Assembly: GCA_963575745.1 (NCBI GenBank)
Contig: CAUYUJ010017797.1
Coordinates: forward strand, 197,753 to 224,309
Reading direction: 5' to 3'
DNA length: 26,557 nucleotides
Source: Prorocentrum cordatum
Lineage: Eukaryota; Sar; Dinophyceae; Prorocentrales; Prorocentraceae
Shown: positions 7,960-17,315 of the stretch, piece after piece
How the letters are laid out: the number at the start of each line of letters is the position of its first letter
How positions within the stretch are numbered: position 1 is the first letter of the stretch
Translations under genes and position numbers: made by a program
Notes under the pieces: generated by a model
Told to the model about the DNA's origin: nothing
What the model saw: only the letters and a program-made list of their open reading frames with translations
Databases searched by the model: none

Positions 7960-10680
7960 CGGGCGGGCGGATCGGGATTTTAATCGAGCTTCTAAGGATT
8001 CTCTCTTGCAGCGGGATGCTGTTGAGTACTGGGTGTTGCGTTGGATACAGAGGCTGTTGAGTATCGGGTGTTGTGATGGAGACGGATGCTGTTGAGCACT
8101 GGGTCGTGTGTTGAACGCGGACACACAGCGGGCGGGCGGCAGGCGGCGGGCGGACGGCGGGCGGGCGGGCGGCCGACGGCGTCCGAGCGGATCGGCATTT
8201 TAGTAGAACACCTAAGGATTCTCTCTTGCAGCAAGATGCTGTGGAATACTGGGTGTTGCGTTGGAGACGGACGCTGCTCAATTATGGGGGGTTGTGCTGT
8301 AGAGGTGCTGTGTTGAACACGGAAGCACAGGGGACGAGCGGGCGTCAGGCGGGCGGCGGGCGGGCAGATCGGCATTGAAATAGCAGTACTAAGAATTCTC
8401 TCTTGCAGCGGGATGTTGTTGAGTACTGGGTTTTGTGTTGGAGACGGAGGCTGTTGAGTACTAGGTGTTATGTTGGAGACAGATGTCGTTGAGTACTGGG
8501 TGGGTGTTGTGTTGAACGCGGACGCACAGCGGGCGGTCATCGTGGGACGGCGGGCGGGCGGGCGGCGGATGGCGGGCGGCGGGCGGATCGGGATTTAAAT
8601 CGATATCCTAAGGATTCTCTCTTGCAGCGGGATGCTGTTGAATACTGGGTGTTGTGTTAGGGGCGGACGCTGTTGAGTACCGGGCGTTGTGCTGGAAACG
8701 GATGCTGTTGAGTACTGGGTGGATGAACACGGAAGCACAGCGGGCGGGCGGCGGACGGCGGGCAGGCGGCGAGCGGGCCGATCGGGATATTAGAACAACC
8801 TCCTGACGATTCTGCTTTGCGGCAGATGCCATTGAGCAACGAGTGTTGTTCTGGGGACGGAGGCTGTTGAGTACACCCTGCGAAATGCTTAAGAAATCAT
8901 GGGTTAAGAAATTCATAGTCTCAGAACTTGAATAAACACCCAACATTTCTATTAAAATCTTAGGATTTACATTGAAACAGTAAGAATAATCGAGACTCTG
9001 GCCGAAAACTTAGGTTTTCTTAAGCATCGCCTAAGGAGTACTTGGTATTGTGCTGGAGACTGACGGCGTCGAGGCACGGCGAACGGGCGGCGGGAGGAGC
9101 GCGGCGGGCGGGCGGCGGGCGGGCGGGCGGCGGGCGGGCGAATCGGGACTCGAGCGAACTGAGGATTCTCTCTTGCAGCGGGATGCTGTTGAATACCGGG
9201 TGTTGTGCTGGATACGGAGGCTGTTGAATACTCGGTGTTGTGTTGGAGATGGATGCTGCTGAGTACTGGGTGGCGTGTTGAAAGCGGAAGCACGGCAGAC
9301 GAGCGGCGGGAGGCGGGCGGCGGGCGGGCGGGCGGGCGGGCGTCGGAAAGCGGGCTGGCGGATCGGGATCTTATGAGAGCTCCTACAGCTTCTCTCGTGC
9401 AAAAAGATGCTATCGAATACCGGGTGTTGTGTTGGGACGGAGGCTGATGAGTACTGGGTTCTGTGCTTGAGACTGATGCTGTCGAGCACCGGATATTGTG
9501 TTGAACACGGAGGCACGGCGATCGGGCGGCGGGCGGCGGATCGAGATTTGAATAGAACTCGTAGAGATGCCCTCTTAAAGCGGGATGCTGTTGAATACTA
9601 TGTGTTTTGTTGGATACGGAGGCTGTTGAATATTCGGTGTTGTGTTGGAGATGGATGCTGCTGAGTACTGGGTGGCGTGTTGAAAGCGGAAGCACGGCAA
9701 ACGAGCGGCGGGAGGCGGGCGGCGGGCGGGCGGGCGGCGGGCGGGCGGGTGGGCATCTTTCGAGAACTCCTATAAGGATTCTCTCTCGCAGCGGGATGCT
9801 GTGAATACTGGGTGTTGGAGACGGAGGCTCTTGAGTACCGGGTGTTGTGTTGGAGACGGAGGCTGTTGAGCACTGGGTGTTAATGTCGAACGCGGAAGGA
9901 CGGCGGGCGGGCGGCGGACGACGGACGGCGGGCCAGCGGCGAGCGGGCGGGCGGCGGGCGGGCGGATCGGCATTTTTTCAAGGAGCTCCTAAGGATTCTT
10001 TCTTGCAGCGGGATGCTGCTGAACACTGGGTGTGGTGTTGGAGACGGAGGCTGTTGAGTACCGGGTTTTAGTGATAGAGGCGGATGCTGTTGAGCACTGG
10101 GTCGTGTGTTGAACACGGATGCACAGCGGGTGGGCGGCGGGCGGCGGGCCGGCGGCGGGCGGGCGGATCAGGATCTGAATAGAGCCCGTAAGGATTCTCT
10201 CTTGCAGCGGGATGCTTTTGAGTAGCGGGTGTTGTGTTGGAATCCGAGGCTGTTCAATCATTGGATGTTATGCTGAAGAGGGATGCTGTCGAGTACTGGG
10301 TGTTGTTGAGTGCGGAAGCACGGCGGGCGGGCGGCGGGTGGCGGGCGGCGGGCGGACGGCGGGCGGCTGAGTACTGGGTGTTACGTTGGACACGGATGCT
10401 GTCGGGTGCTGGGTGTTTTGGAGCACGGGAGCACGGCGGACGGGCAGCGGACGGCCGACGGCGGACGGCGGGCCAGCGGCGAGCGGGCGAGGCGGGATTG
10501 CAGAAGACCTCCTGAAGATTCTGCCCTGCAGCAGATGCCATTGCGTAGCGAGTGAGTGCTGTGTTGGAGACGGGGGCTGCCGAGTACCGGGTGTTGCGCT
10601 GAACGCGGAAGCACGGCGGACGGGCGGCGGGGGGCGGGCGGCGGGCGGGCGGGCGGGCGGGCGGCGGGCATCGGAAATCC
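7960..10680 (+). repeat. About 200-bp G-rich tandem array with splice-acceptor-like and G-quadruplex-prone segments
   Basis: Roughly a dozen units of about 180-220 bp, some longer or damaged. A typical unit has CTCCTAAGGATT-CTCTCTTGCAG, then GATGCTGTTGAGTACTGGGTGTTG in two or three sub-copies alternating with GGAGACGGAGGC, then GCGGAAGCACGGCG, a long GGGCGGGCGGCGGGCGGG tract and GGATCGGGAT. Exact CTCTCTTGCAG occurs at 8001, 8221, 8399, 8617, 9168 and 10197, with close variants between. The many short frames on both strands are repeat by-products. A non-repeat piece of about 100 bp (8880-9010, AT-richer) interrupts the array. Confidence 0.9.
9314..9340 (+). other. G-quadruplex-forming tract (one of several)
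   Basis: Unbroken GGGC/GGGCGGC repeats give far more than four G3 runs with 1-4 nt loops. Similar tracts lie near 8115-8165, 9095-9140, 9715-9750, 9945-9965, 10135-10165 and 10630-10670, one per unit of the array. Confidence 0.8.
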
Positions 10681-10739
10681 ATGGGAAAACTCGAGTTGGA
10701 TTTTTGTTCATGGGTCTTCCCCCCTGGAGAACTCACATA

Positions 10740-10880
10740 TCGAGCGAACAGCACCGAAAAGCCTCCAGGAGGCGCCAAGAGGCCCCCAAGAGGCCCCCAA
10801 GAGAGCCCAAGAGCCCCCCAGGAAGCCCCAAGAGGCGCACAAAAAATCCCAAGAGGCTCCTAAACAGGCACAAAACTGCC
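10740..10880. repeat. AAGAGGCCCCC-type short tandem repeat
   Basis: Imperfect 10-15 bp repeats of CAAGAGGCCCC and CAAGAGCCCCC. Plus-strand translation gives PQEAPKRAQEPPRKPQEA-like low complexity; minus-strand gives LGASWGPLGASW-like. I recall similar peptides predicted in dinoflagellate genomes. Not a credible gene. Confidence 0.8.
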
Positions 10881-12192
10881 TCCAGAGGCGCCCGAGAGCC
10901 CTCCGCAGAGAACCCAAGAAGCATGCACGAGGACTCTGACCCGCTACCCAGGCACGGTGGCGGGCTGTGCCGCAGGCCACTAGAGAATCCCATGTGGCAG
11001 ACGTACCCGGGGAAACACCTTAGGAACACCCGGGTCGCCTGGCTTTCCGCATCGCGCCCCGCGGTGCGCGACGCGCGACTATCTTCGCGCCATCATCGCG
11101 CCATCGCCCCGCCCCCCTGGAGAAGGGCCATCGCTCTGACCCGCGCCGCGACGGGCGCAGCGCTGCCTTCGCGCCTCCGCGGGGGACCCAGAACCTCTAC
11201 ATGCTGTACTTCCGATGCCTCTCGGCGATCAAGACAACCCCAACTCTGTCCGAGAACGCCCCAGAGCGGCTTCAGACCGCCCCAGGAGGGCTCTTCCCCC
11301 GGCCCAGCCCGCAAGAGCTCTGGAGATCACGGGATTCCTTCGGAACACGGGTGGATCGCGTGGAAAACTGGGGGCCCCCCGAAGTCTCGAGGCCTCAAGC
11401 GGCGTCAGGAGGCCCCCTCAAAAGGCCAACACGCCCAAAAGTCCTCCATCCATGATCATCTTCTCCGCTCCGTCTCCCTCTCCCTCCCTCTCTCGGTCCA
11501 ATCGTCGTTCCCTCGAGGCGTGCACACATAGGAGGAGGAAGGGAGGGGAGGGGAAATGGGCTGTCCAGTGAGGGGGGGATGCAGAGGCGAGTGGGCTGCC
11601 TCTCGCCCTCCCTTCTCGCCTGCCCCCCCCCCACTGCCCCCCACTGCCCTGCCCGCCCGCCCATCCCCGCTCCTCCTCTGCCCGCAGAGGGGTGCCGACG
11701 CCTCCATCCCGTCGAGCAGAACCTGGGATGCGCGGGGGGCGAGTGCGGCGGGGCAGGGGGGCCCAGCTCCGCGCGGGCGGAAGAGGAGCGGGAGGCACGA
11801 GGAGGAGCACGAGGAGGGGTGAACGAGCGAGCGAGCGAACCGCCCGCGGCGGGCAGTCGCCCTGGTCGTGCGTGCTCCGTGCTCCACTGGGGAGCTCGCC
11901 CGCGCCGCAGCCTCGATATTAGGACTGGAGGCACGGGCCTGGCCAGGACTGGGTGGGGAGATCGTTCGGCCACCCGGGAAGCCCGGACCTTGCCACCATC
12001 CCCGAGATCGGGATCCTCTTCCCTGGGTGGAGGCACACCGCCGGTACTGGTGATGGTGCCAACCTCTGGGCCTCCGAGCTTAGCGGTGACGAGATGGCCG
12101 ACTTCAGGAGCCATGCCCGGGCTCCCGGACCCCCAGACCGCTCGGAGTGGGGAGCCCGATGGTTTCACGGAGGTCTGGATCACCTGACTCCG
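10881..12192. other. GC-rich interval, no gene recognised
   Basis: Long frames exist on both strands (for example 11395-12318 minus), but they are low-complexity Arg/Pro/Gly/Ala translations of GC-rich DNA with no motif. The interval contains the left copy of a dispersed repeat (11049-11190), a C/T-rich tract (11,450-11,500) and C-runs near 11,626. The plus frame at 11,985-12,180 (with WRHTAGTGDGANLWASELSG) is the most protein-like stretch, but it has no recognisable family. Confidence 0.5.
11049..11190 (+). repeat. Dispersed repeat, copy 1
   Basis: Shares a 43-bp core (about 11049-11091) with copy 2 at 4 mismatches by eye, around GCGCGCCCCGCG and GCGCGACGCGCGAC. Weaker similarity continues through GGAGAAGGGC, CGCGACGGGCGCAGCGC and TTCGCGCCTCCGCGGG to about 11190. 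Confidence 0.75.
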
Positions 12193-12341
12193 CGCGTCGC
12201 GCCCCGCGATGCGCGACGCGCGACCACCTTCGCGCCCTCGCGCCCTCGCGCCCTCGCGTCTCCCTTGGAGAAGGGCAGCCGCCGTGGCCCCGCCCGCGAC
12301 GCGCGCAGCGCAATTCACTTCGCACCCCTGCGGGTGGCCTA
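12193..12341 (+). repeat. Dispersed repeat, copy 2, with a GCGCCCTC microsatellite
   Basis: Same order of blocks as copy 1 (GCGACGCGCGACCACC, TTGGAGAAGGGC, CGCGACGCGCGCAGCGC, then a short CTGCGGG end). It differs by an 8-bp GCGCCCTC tandem expansion near 12229-12260. The copies are in direct orientation about 1.14 kb apart. Confidence 0.75.
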
Positions 12342-12473
12342 GTGGGTCAAAGCCTTGGCTTCGGCGCCCATCGAAGCCTGTTCGGGGGTTTGCAACTTCG
12401 TCAAGCTTGTCTGCAGACCGCGCGCTGAGCGGCTGTCAGGAGAAAGGGCGTACGCTGAAGCCCCAGTGCAGAA

Positions 12474-12641
12474 TCATGCGCAAGGCACCGTTCCCACCCC
12501 GTGCTCTTCAAGGTCGCCGCCCATCGCGAGATTGATGATGCCGGGGTCGGCAGCACTGGACGCTGGAAGCGTACAGGCAATCATCACGTCGACGTAGCAA
12601 CAAAGCAGGCGGTCCTGCTCCACCTGCGCTGCGAGGCGAGT
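12474..12641 (-). CDS. Short coding-like fragment, function unknown
   Basis: On the minus strand a 55-codon frame lies between TAG (12642-12644) and TGA (12474-12476). It has balanced, protein-like composition (for example RLLCCYVDVMIACTLP, then DPGIINLAMGGDLEEHG), unlike the Arg/Pro/Gly noise around it. It starts without an ATG near the stop, so it would be an exon or a broken piece. No family recognised. Confidence 0.25.
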   Translation of the reverse strand, partial: TRLAAQVEQDRLLCCYVDVMIACTLPASSAADPGIINLAMGGDLEEHGVGTVPCA

Positions 12642-12649
12642 CTAGAAGC

Positions 12650-13320
12650 TGCTGGCCGTTAGTTCAGCAGGCCAGGGCAACCATCCGCCCGGCCGCCGAC
12701 CTTTTGCACCTGTGGCCCGCCATGGATCTTGCATCGGCCGGGCGTGTGCAATGCTTTCCTGCTCTAGCCGCCCCTGGGCACAGGTGGGAGAGATGGTTCC
12801 CTCCCCTCTCCCCTCGTCGTCTTCCCTTTGTCTCCCTCTTTTCCTCCGTCACTCTCCTCCCCTTCTCTTTCGATGCTCGTGGCGGGGGCGGTGGGGGAGG
12901 CCGTGGAAGGCAGCCGCAGTGCTCGCTGTAGATCAAGGAAACGCTGACGAAAACCGTTTGCTGGTTGCCCCGTCTGGCACCAAAACTGCCCGCCCCGCGC
13001 AGTCGCGAGGGCGGGGGACTAGGCCGCGAGCAGAAGGCAATCACCCAGCCCCCGACCGCCGCCTCGACACGCGAACGGCCTGGCCATTCGGAGCGGGGCT
13101 GGGCTCAGCATTTGCTGGAGTTTGTGGGGGCATGCTTGGGCTTGCTCTGCCCACGGCAGGCCGAAATCCTCATTCAGGGACATAGAACCAAAACCAGGCG
13201 GAGGAAGATGGCAAGCAAAGAGGACACGGAGGAGGAGGAGCATTTCCAGAGGTCTTCGAAGGGCTCCTCTGAGGACTCCAGAGGTCATCGGCAATCTCCA
13301 GGGGCTTCGAGAGGCCCAAA
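12650..13320. other. No gene recognised
   Basis: Mixed GC-rich and C/T-rich DNA (a CTCCCCTCTCCCCTCG-like tract at 12,800-12,870). Overlapping short frames on both strands show no motif, conserved-looking block or clear repeat structure. Confidence 0.5.
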
Positions 13321-13329
13321 CAAATCAAA

Positions 13330-13540
13330 TGATATCCAACCTCGATCTTGCGATCCTCGATCGTCCAAACATCCTCGAACCTCGATCCTCGAACCTGAAT
13401 CGTCGAACCTCGAACACGGATCTTCGACCCTCGGACCTGGATGCTCAGACCTCGATCCTCTTGGCTCGAGCATCGAACCCGGGACCTTCGAGCCCTCGAC
13501 CCTCGACCCCTGGAGCTCGATCCTCAAGGGGAGAAGCACC
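13330..13540 (+). repeat. CCTCGAA/CCTCGATC short tandem repeat
   Basis: Degenerate 7-15 bp repeats of ATCCTCGA, AACCTCGA and GACCCTCGA over about 200 bp. Plus-strand frames translate to low-complexity N/S/L/D/P peptides (NLDLAILDRPNILEPRSS-like). The enclosing frames 12965-13762 and 13122-13892 are therefore doubtful as genes. Confidence 0.85.
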
Positions 13541-13787
13541 GGGGAGCAACGAACAAGCGAGCGTGGCGCGAGGGGACGCCGGGGACGCCTTGAGGTCGTC
13601 GTCTTTGTCTGCAGCGGCCAACACCTCCGCGACCAGCGGACGAGGGCGGCGCGCGAGCAACCTCTTTCGTCGTCGTCGTCGTCGGTTTCGTCGTCGGGGC
13701 CGCCGTCGTGGTCGTCATGGTCGTCCCCGCTGTCGCCGTTGCCTTGTAGCCCATCAACTTAAGAAGACGATGGTAATGCGCACACAT
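13524..13787 (-). CDS. Possible small Thr-rich ORF behind the spliced-leader-like motif
   Basis: An 87-codon frame begins with ATG about 75 nt downstream (minus strand) of the spliced-leader-like 12-mer. Its start (MCAHYHRLLKLMGYK) is ordinary, but the rest is a translation of the GTC repeat (TTMTTTTAAPTTKPTTTTTK) and then Arg/Gly/Pro-rich sequence. Listed only because of its position; low-complexity translation is the simpler reading. Confidence 0.15.
   Translation of the reverse strand: MCAHYHRLLKLMGYKATATAGTTMTTTTAAPTTKPTTTTTKEVARAPPSSAGRGGVGRCRQRRRPQGVPGVPSRHARLFVAPRCFSP
13655..13745 (+). repeat. GTC trinucleotide repeat
   Basis: CGTCGTCGTCGTCGTC followed by imperfect GTCGTGGTCGTCATGGTCGTC. 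The plus strand reads poly-Ser or Arg, the minus strand poly-Thr. Confidence 0.85.
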
Positions 13788-13861
13788 GCTCTTTTAAACA
13801 ATGGGCGTACAGATGCTAAAACACACGTCTGTGTCGCACCGCCTGACGGCAATTGCACGTA

Positions 13862-13873
13862 CTTGAGCCAAAA
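13862..13873 (-). other. Possible relic of the dinoflagellate spliced leader
   Basis: The minus strand reads TTTTGGCTCAAG, the last 12 bases of the 22-nt dinoflagellate trans-spliced leader. Bases upstream (GTCGGT) do not match the rest. Relic leaders mark retro-inserted mRNAs in dinoflagellates. An exact 12-mer is expected by chance well under once in a window this size on both strands, but I noticed it after looking for many things. Confidence 0.4.
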
Positions 13874-13973
13874 ACCGACACTTACACAATAGCGTTGGGG
13901 CCTATATCAAAACACTCCCCCTCCTGGTACCAGGTCGGGCAACCTACGTGCGAATGTATGTAATAAGCGAGCT

Positions 13974-14024
13974 CCAAACAATACGCCGCCAACATGGCCA
14001 GAGCTCGTGGTGGTGTATTGTTGG
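13974..14024. repeat. Imperfect inverted repeat / hairpin
   Basis: The left arm CCAAACAATACGCCGCCA (13974-13991) pairs with TGGTGGTGTATTGTTGG (14008-14024) with one bulged A and two G-T pairs, around a 16-nt loop. It is A/T-containing in an otherwise GC-rich context, so it is not a by-product of composition. Confidence 0.6.
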
Positions 14025-14319
14025 CGTCCCTCCAATGGACATAATCACGCCGAGTGGGTGGCATCAAAATCGAGTTATGTGCAATATGGCCCAAGCTGCT
14101 GGTTCGTGCGCACGCGGCACAACGTGCAACACGCGCTCAGTAAGCGCCAAATTCAATCTGATGCACAGCGTAAATGACAAACAAGAACAGAATCATTGCG
14201 GGATCCCCACTCTATTTTGATTTGCCATACCGGCCCAATCATAAACACCCACTTGAAACAGTCCTGGTTCAAAATGCTTTAGAAAAGAAAGAGGTCGGAT
14301 GATGTCCAATGGTTAGCTT

Positions 14320-15475
14320 TCACTCACGTCCTCCTTGCCCTGACGGATGACGACCTCGGTCGTTTACCCTCCCTTGGCCCTGGGCCGCGTCAGCGCGCGC
14401 GTACGCATCCTGGCGGTTACTCTTCCTGGCCATCACGCGTGCCCCCGCGTCGTCCTCCACGGAGCGGTCGTCACTCGAAGCGTCATATTGTTCGTGGCTG
14501 TCGTGCCACCCTCCAATGGCCGCACCGTGGTCCGTCCTGGGTATCTTGCTTGCGGACTGCTCACTAATCCCGCTCAACTTGCCGAACGCACCCCAGCAGG
14601 CAAAACCGGGGTGCCTGAGGATCGGCGCAGGTCCACCTCTGAGTGTGATTGACCGACTTTTCTTCACAAGCTCATCCCGGGTGACGTTCGACCACCCGTG
14701 ACTCACTGATGGCCCACAGGTGAAGCTCACCTGGTAGTATTTGCGCCTGCCAGAAGACCAAGACCTTCTCTTCAAGGCGGATACCACGGATGAGGGGATA
14801 CCAGCGCGCCCAGTCATCAGCCCTCCAGGTGCATGTCTGCCTGAAGGCGCTTTGCCGACCTACACATGTTTAAGGCCAAATACGTTCGGCACCAGGTTAA
14901 ATCGGGCACGTCCGCCAACTCGGCTTCGCACGCGCGAAGCTGCGCGATGGTGGCGTTGAAGTTAGCGCTGAATGCCTCCAGGCCGCCACCGGCGTCGATG
15001 AACTCCTTCTCCAGCTCGCGGGCTAGAAATCTAATTGCAACCGCGCCCGTTTGAGTGGCTCCATGATCACCAATGATTGTAATCCCTGTATAACCCCTTT
15101 ATGGCCAAAGCGATGGCGATACCCGGCCAGAAGATGCACCTGGCCAGACGGTGTCGAACCAAGTGGCGACCATGTTACTGCACTGTCGGCCCTGGCGATT
15201 GATCCAAACGCGGGTTATGTCGCCAGTGTCCCAGTCGCGCACCAGACGCGGGAAGTGGTCGGGAACCCGAAGGCCAGAGCGACCCCCTCGGTCATCGGCG
15301 AAGCACGCCTCGATGCCCATTGCCCGCCGAACTCATTTATCACGCTTGCCCCCGCAATGCTCCGCGAGCGCGCCGCGCCACTCCGGCAGTCGATCGAAGC
15401 GAGCCTGGGGCCGCATGGCGCAATCTCTCTGGGTGGCGACGTTGCCCAGTGGGTCTTCAAGCTCGGGCGACTCAC
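14320..15475 (-). pseudogene. Broken coding-like region, unknown protein (possibly retroelement-derived)
   Basis: Several minus-strand frames with protein-like composition follow one another. At 15475-15215 there is an Arg/Ala-rich piece. At 15320-15099 the piece includes MGIEACFADDRGG and LVRDWDTGDITRVWINRQ. At about 15060-14840, in a frame without its own ATG, it includes FLARELEKEFIDAGGGLEAF and LRACEAELADVPDLTW. At 14817-14320 it includes NVTRDELVKKSRSITLRGG and GGWHDSHEQYDASSDDRSVE. Frames change between pieces, so this is either a decayed gene or exons with unseen introns. It lies directly 3' of the next region on the same strand and may belong to it. I do not recognise a family; a gag-like part of a retroelement is a guess from context. 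Confidence 0.4.
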
Positions 15476-15662
15476 GATTCGCGCGGCCCGTAACGCGGTC
15501 GCCCCGCCGCCCCCGCTTGTCCCCGCTAGGTTGAGAAGCCCGCGCGGCAGCCTTCGGCCGTTAGGATCGCCGTCAGGGCGGCCGGGCGGCAGGCGGAAGC
15601 GAGGCGCCCCAACGAGGTGCCCCTGGGCCCGCGCCGAGAAGCCTAGGCGAGCGATCTCACGA

Positions 15663-16613
15663 TTACAAGCGCGCGGCGGGCCTCTCGGCCCATCGGGCTG
15701 GGCGAGCGGCGCGGCGAAGACGGCCCGCGGTGCGCTCCTGGGGGTAGCGAGTCTGACGCGGATTCTTCAAAGGGCACGCCCTTTTTGGTTGTTCCCTCAC
15801 CTCGCCTCGCCCGTCGTTGCATAATGTTCGCCTCTGGCGTTTTAGTTGGCACTTCAGTCGGCGAGCTCGGCTCATTTCCCCCCTTCGCGCGAGATTGGTA
15901 GCGGTCGATTTTGCGGGCGACGCCGCCGGCTTCGTTCGGCGCAGCCAGTTCGGGGGGGTCGCAGAGCCCGACGCGCTCGAGGTGCCCGGCGGGTGAGGCG
16001 GCGCCGCCTCGCAGGGCGCCGCGTCGCGCGACGCCTGGGCTTGAGCTCCCGCCAGGTGCTTGCCTTGGTCGCCAGCCGCGCGGTCAATGGCCCTGATGTG
16101 TCCAGCGATTTCTTCCAGCGCCTGGCTAAGCCGAGCGCGCAAGCCCTGTTCATCGCTCGAAATTGCGCTCTCCTCGTTAACCCGAGCAGCTCGTCAATCC
16201 TCTCCTCGGTCTCCTCGTTCGCCATGTTTAAGATCATGTTTAAGATCACGCTCATGATCAAGCAACTTCTGGTTGCGGCCCATCTCGCGTAGGACTCTCT
16301 GGAGCATGTCGGGCCCCGCCTGGCGATCCGCAGAAACATGCCCGACGGCGCCGGACACGTCGCGCATTGGCTGGGTTGTGCTGGCATTCATCATGCCTGA
16401 AGCTTTCATGCGTGCGCGAATCATGGCATCGCGCACCAGGTTACTGAGACGCGCTACGTACCTGATGTTCTCCAGGCTTCGGATGTCCCCCATGACGATG
16501 GGAACTGGATCGGTTATGTCAACCTCCTCGCCCATTGCGGTTAGCTGGGTCATCGGCTTGGGCCCGTCCACCAGCGCGCCCGCGCTCGATGCTGCAAGGT
16601 GCCTTAGTGACAA
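15663..16613 (-). pseudogene. Coding-like frame with one in-frame TGA, unknown (gag-like by context)
   Basis: A single minus-strand frame runs 317 codons from ATG at 16613 to 15663, broken only by a TGA at 16194-16196. The first part has varied composition (EEVDITDPVPIVMGDIRSLE, LSNLVRDAMIRARMKASGMM), then a charged, helix-prone stretch (LREMGRNQKLLDHERDLKHD) that looks coiled-coil-like. After the TGA the charged helical character continues (LSQALEEIAGHIRAIDRAAG) before an Ala/Pro/Arg-rich tail. DLKH is duplicated by a 12-bp tandem repeat near 16225-16250. It sits just 3' of the Ty1/copia relic on the same strand. No enzymatic motif and no CCHC zinc knuckle seen, so gag is only inferred from position and coil. 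Confidence 0.45.
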
Positions 16614-16852
16614 GCGAAAGCAGAAGGATGAGATGTGCCAGTTAGGCTGCGGCCTGTCGCAATGACTCGTCTCGACGCGGCCGCAGCCCGCGTAACCTGC
16701 AGTCGAGGGCGCCGACGCCTGTCTCCCTTCCGCGCGATGCTGCCCTGCCCCTCTCGAGCGAGTCTCAACCCTTTCATTGGGCGCACCTCGTTAAAGCATA
16801 TGCCAGGTACTCGTGCGTGCGCACTTGGCACCTATGACGCATCCACTCCTCA

Positions 16853-17270
16853 CTATGTCTTACAACAACAACTCGCGCGCTTCAGCGCGCCCCACTGCGC
16901 CCAATCCTCGCCCGTAAGCCATGCCGATCCTGGTTGCGGCAAGGTTCTTGAGTTCTCGGTCGCCAGTGGCGCCGAAATTTCTTCAGACTGGCGCAGGTCG
17001 AAGTCCAGGCGCCACTGACGCGCCAGATCACCATGCCGCAATACTCTGCCTTTCCCGACGACAGTGCCATCGCCGACTGGGTCGACCCCCGCGATTCCAT
17101 CGCATGGTTACCCACAAAACTACCCCTCCACTCGTGGACTTCCTCGCCCTCTTACATCCTGCGCAGCGCCTGTCTGTCCGCGCGGCGAGTTGCGAGGGTG
17201 GATTCTGACGCTCGCGCGCGCGTCTGGCCCTGTCTCGAATCCTCAGATTTTGCCCTCGCTTAACGCGCAC
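16853..17270 (-). pseudogene. Ty1/copia-type RNase H domain (broken)
   Basis: Two adjacent minus frames together match the most recognisable block of the copia-type RNase H region. Frame 17270-17028 has CAGCKRARKSTSGGVVLW (RKSTSGG at 17144-17124). A one-base shift near 17,105 leads into frame 17115-16882 with STQSAMALSSGKAEYCGMV (nt 17085-17029). The family pattern is 'AGC..TRKSTSGG ... TQ..VALSSGEAEY.G', so GEAEY is GKAEY here. Beyond this, sequence to about 16,853 remains open in shifting frames but is poorly matched. This domain would remove RNA from the RNA-DNA hybrid during reverse transcription; the frameshift makes it non-functional as it stands. Confidence 0.8.
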
Positions 17271-17315
17271 TCACCAGGGCCCCGCAGTGGGCGCTGACGC
17301 ATGCCCGGTAGATTC

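Larger units (their letters stand above)
13790..14319. other. Less GC-rich island with an imperfect hairpin, no recognised gene
   Basis: Base composition drops relative to both sides. Frames 13948-14220 (plus) and 13882-14094 (minus) have varied composition but no recognisable family, and overlap each other. The island contains the hairpin at 13974-14024 and a CCTGGTACCAGG palindrome at 13923-13934. Confidence 0.5.

Noticed and set aside
8000-10500. Many 60-180 codon frames over the G-rich array on both strands
   Set aside because: Ser/Thr/Gln/Arg/Pro-rich translations that repeat with the DNA unit; no independent coding signal.
7960-10680. CRISPR-like array
   Set aside because: Units are about 200 bp, variable in length, and contain conserved sequence throughout rather than short repeats with unique spacers; the context is eukaryotic.
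11395-12318. 307-codon minus ORF
   Set aside because: Low-complexity Arg/Gly/Pro/Ala translation; both strands are equally open, and no motif found.
12330-12420. Possible tRNA or tRNA-derived SINE head (TGGCCTAGTGGG resembles an A-box)
   Set aside because: No anticodon stem can be drawn, the D-arm pairs only partly, and no proper B-box GGTTCGA follows at the right distance.
12965-13892. Plus ORFs of 265 and 256 codons
   Set aside because: Their centre is a CTCGA-type short tandem repeat and a GTC repeat; the peptides are low complexity in both frames.
13923-13934. Perfect palindrome CCTGGTACCAGG
   Set aside because: A 12-bp palindrome is expected several times by chance in a window of this size, and nothing nearby supports a binding site.
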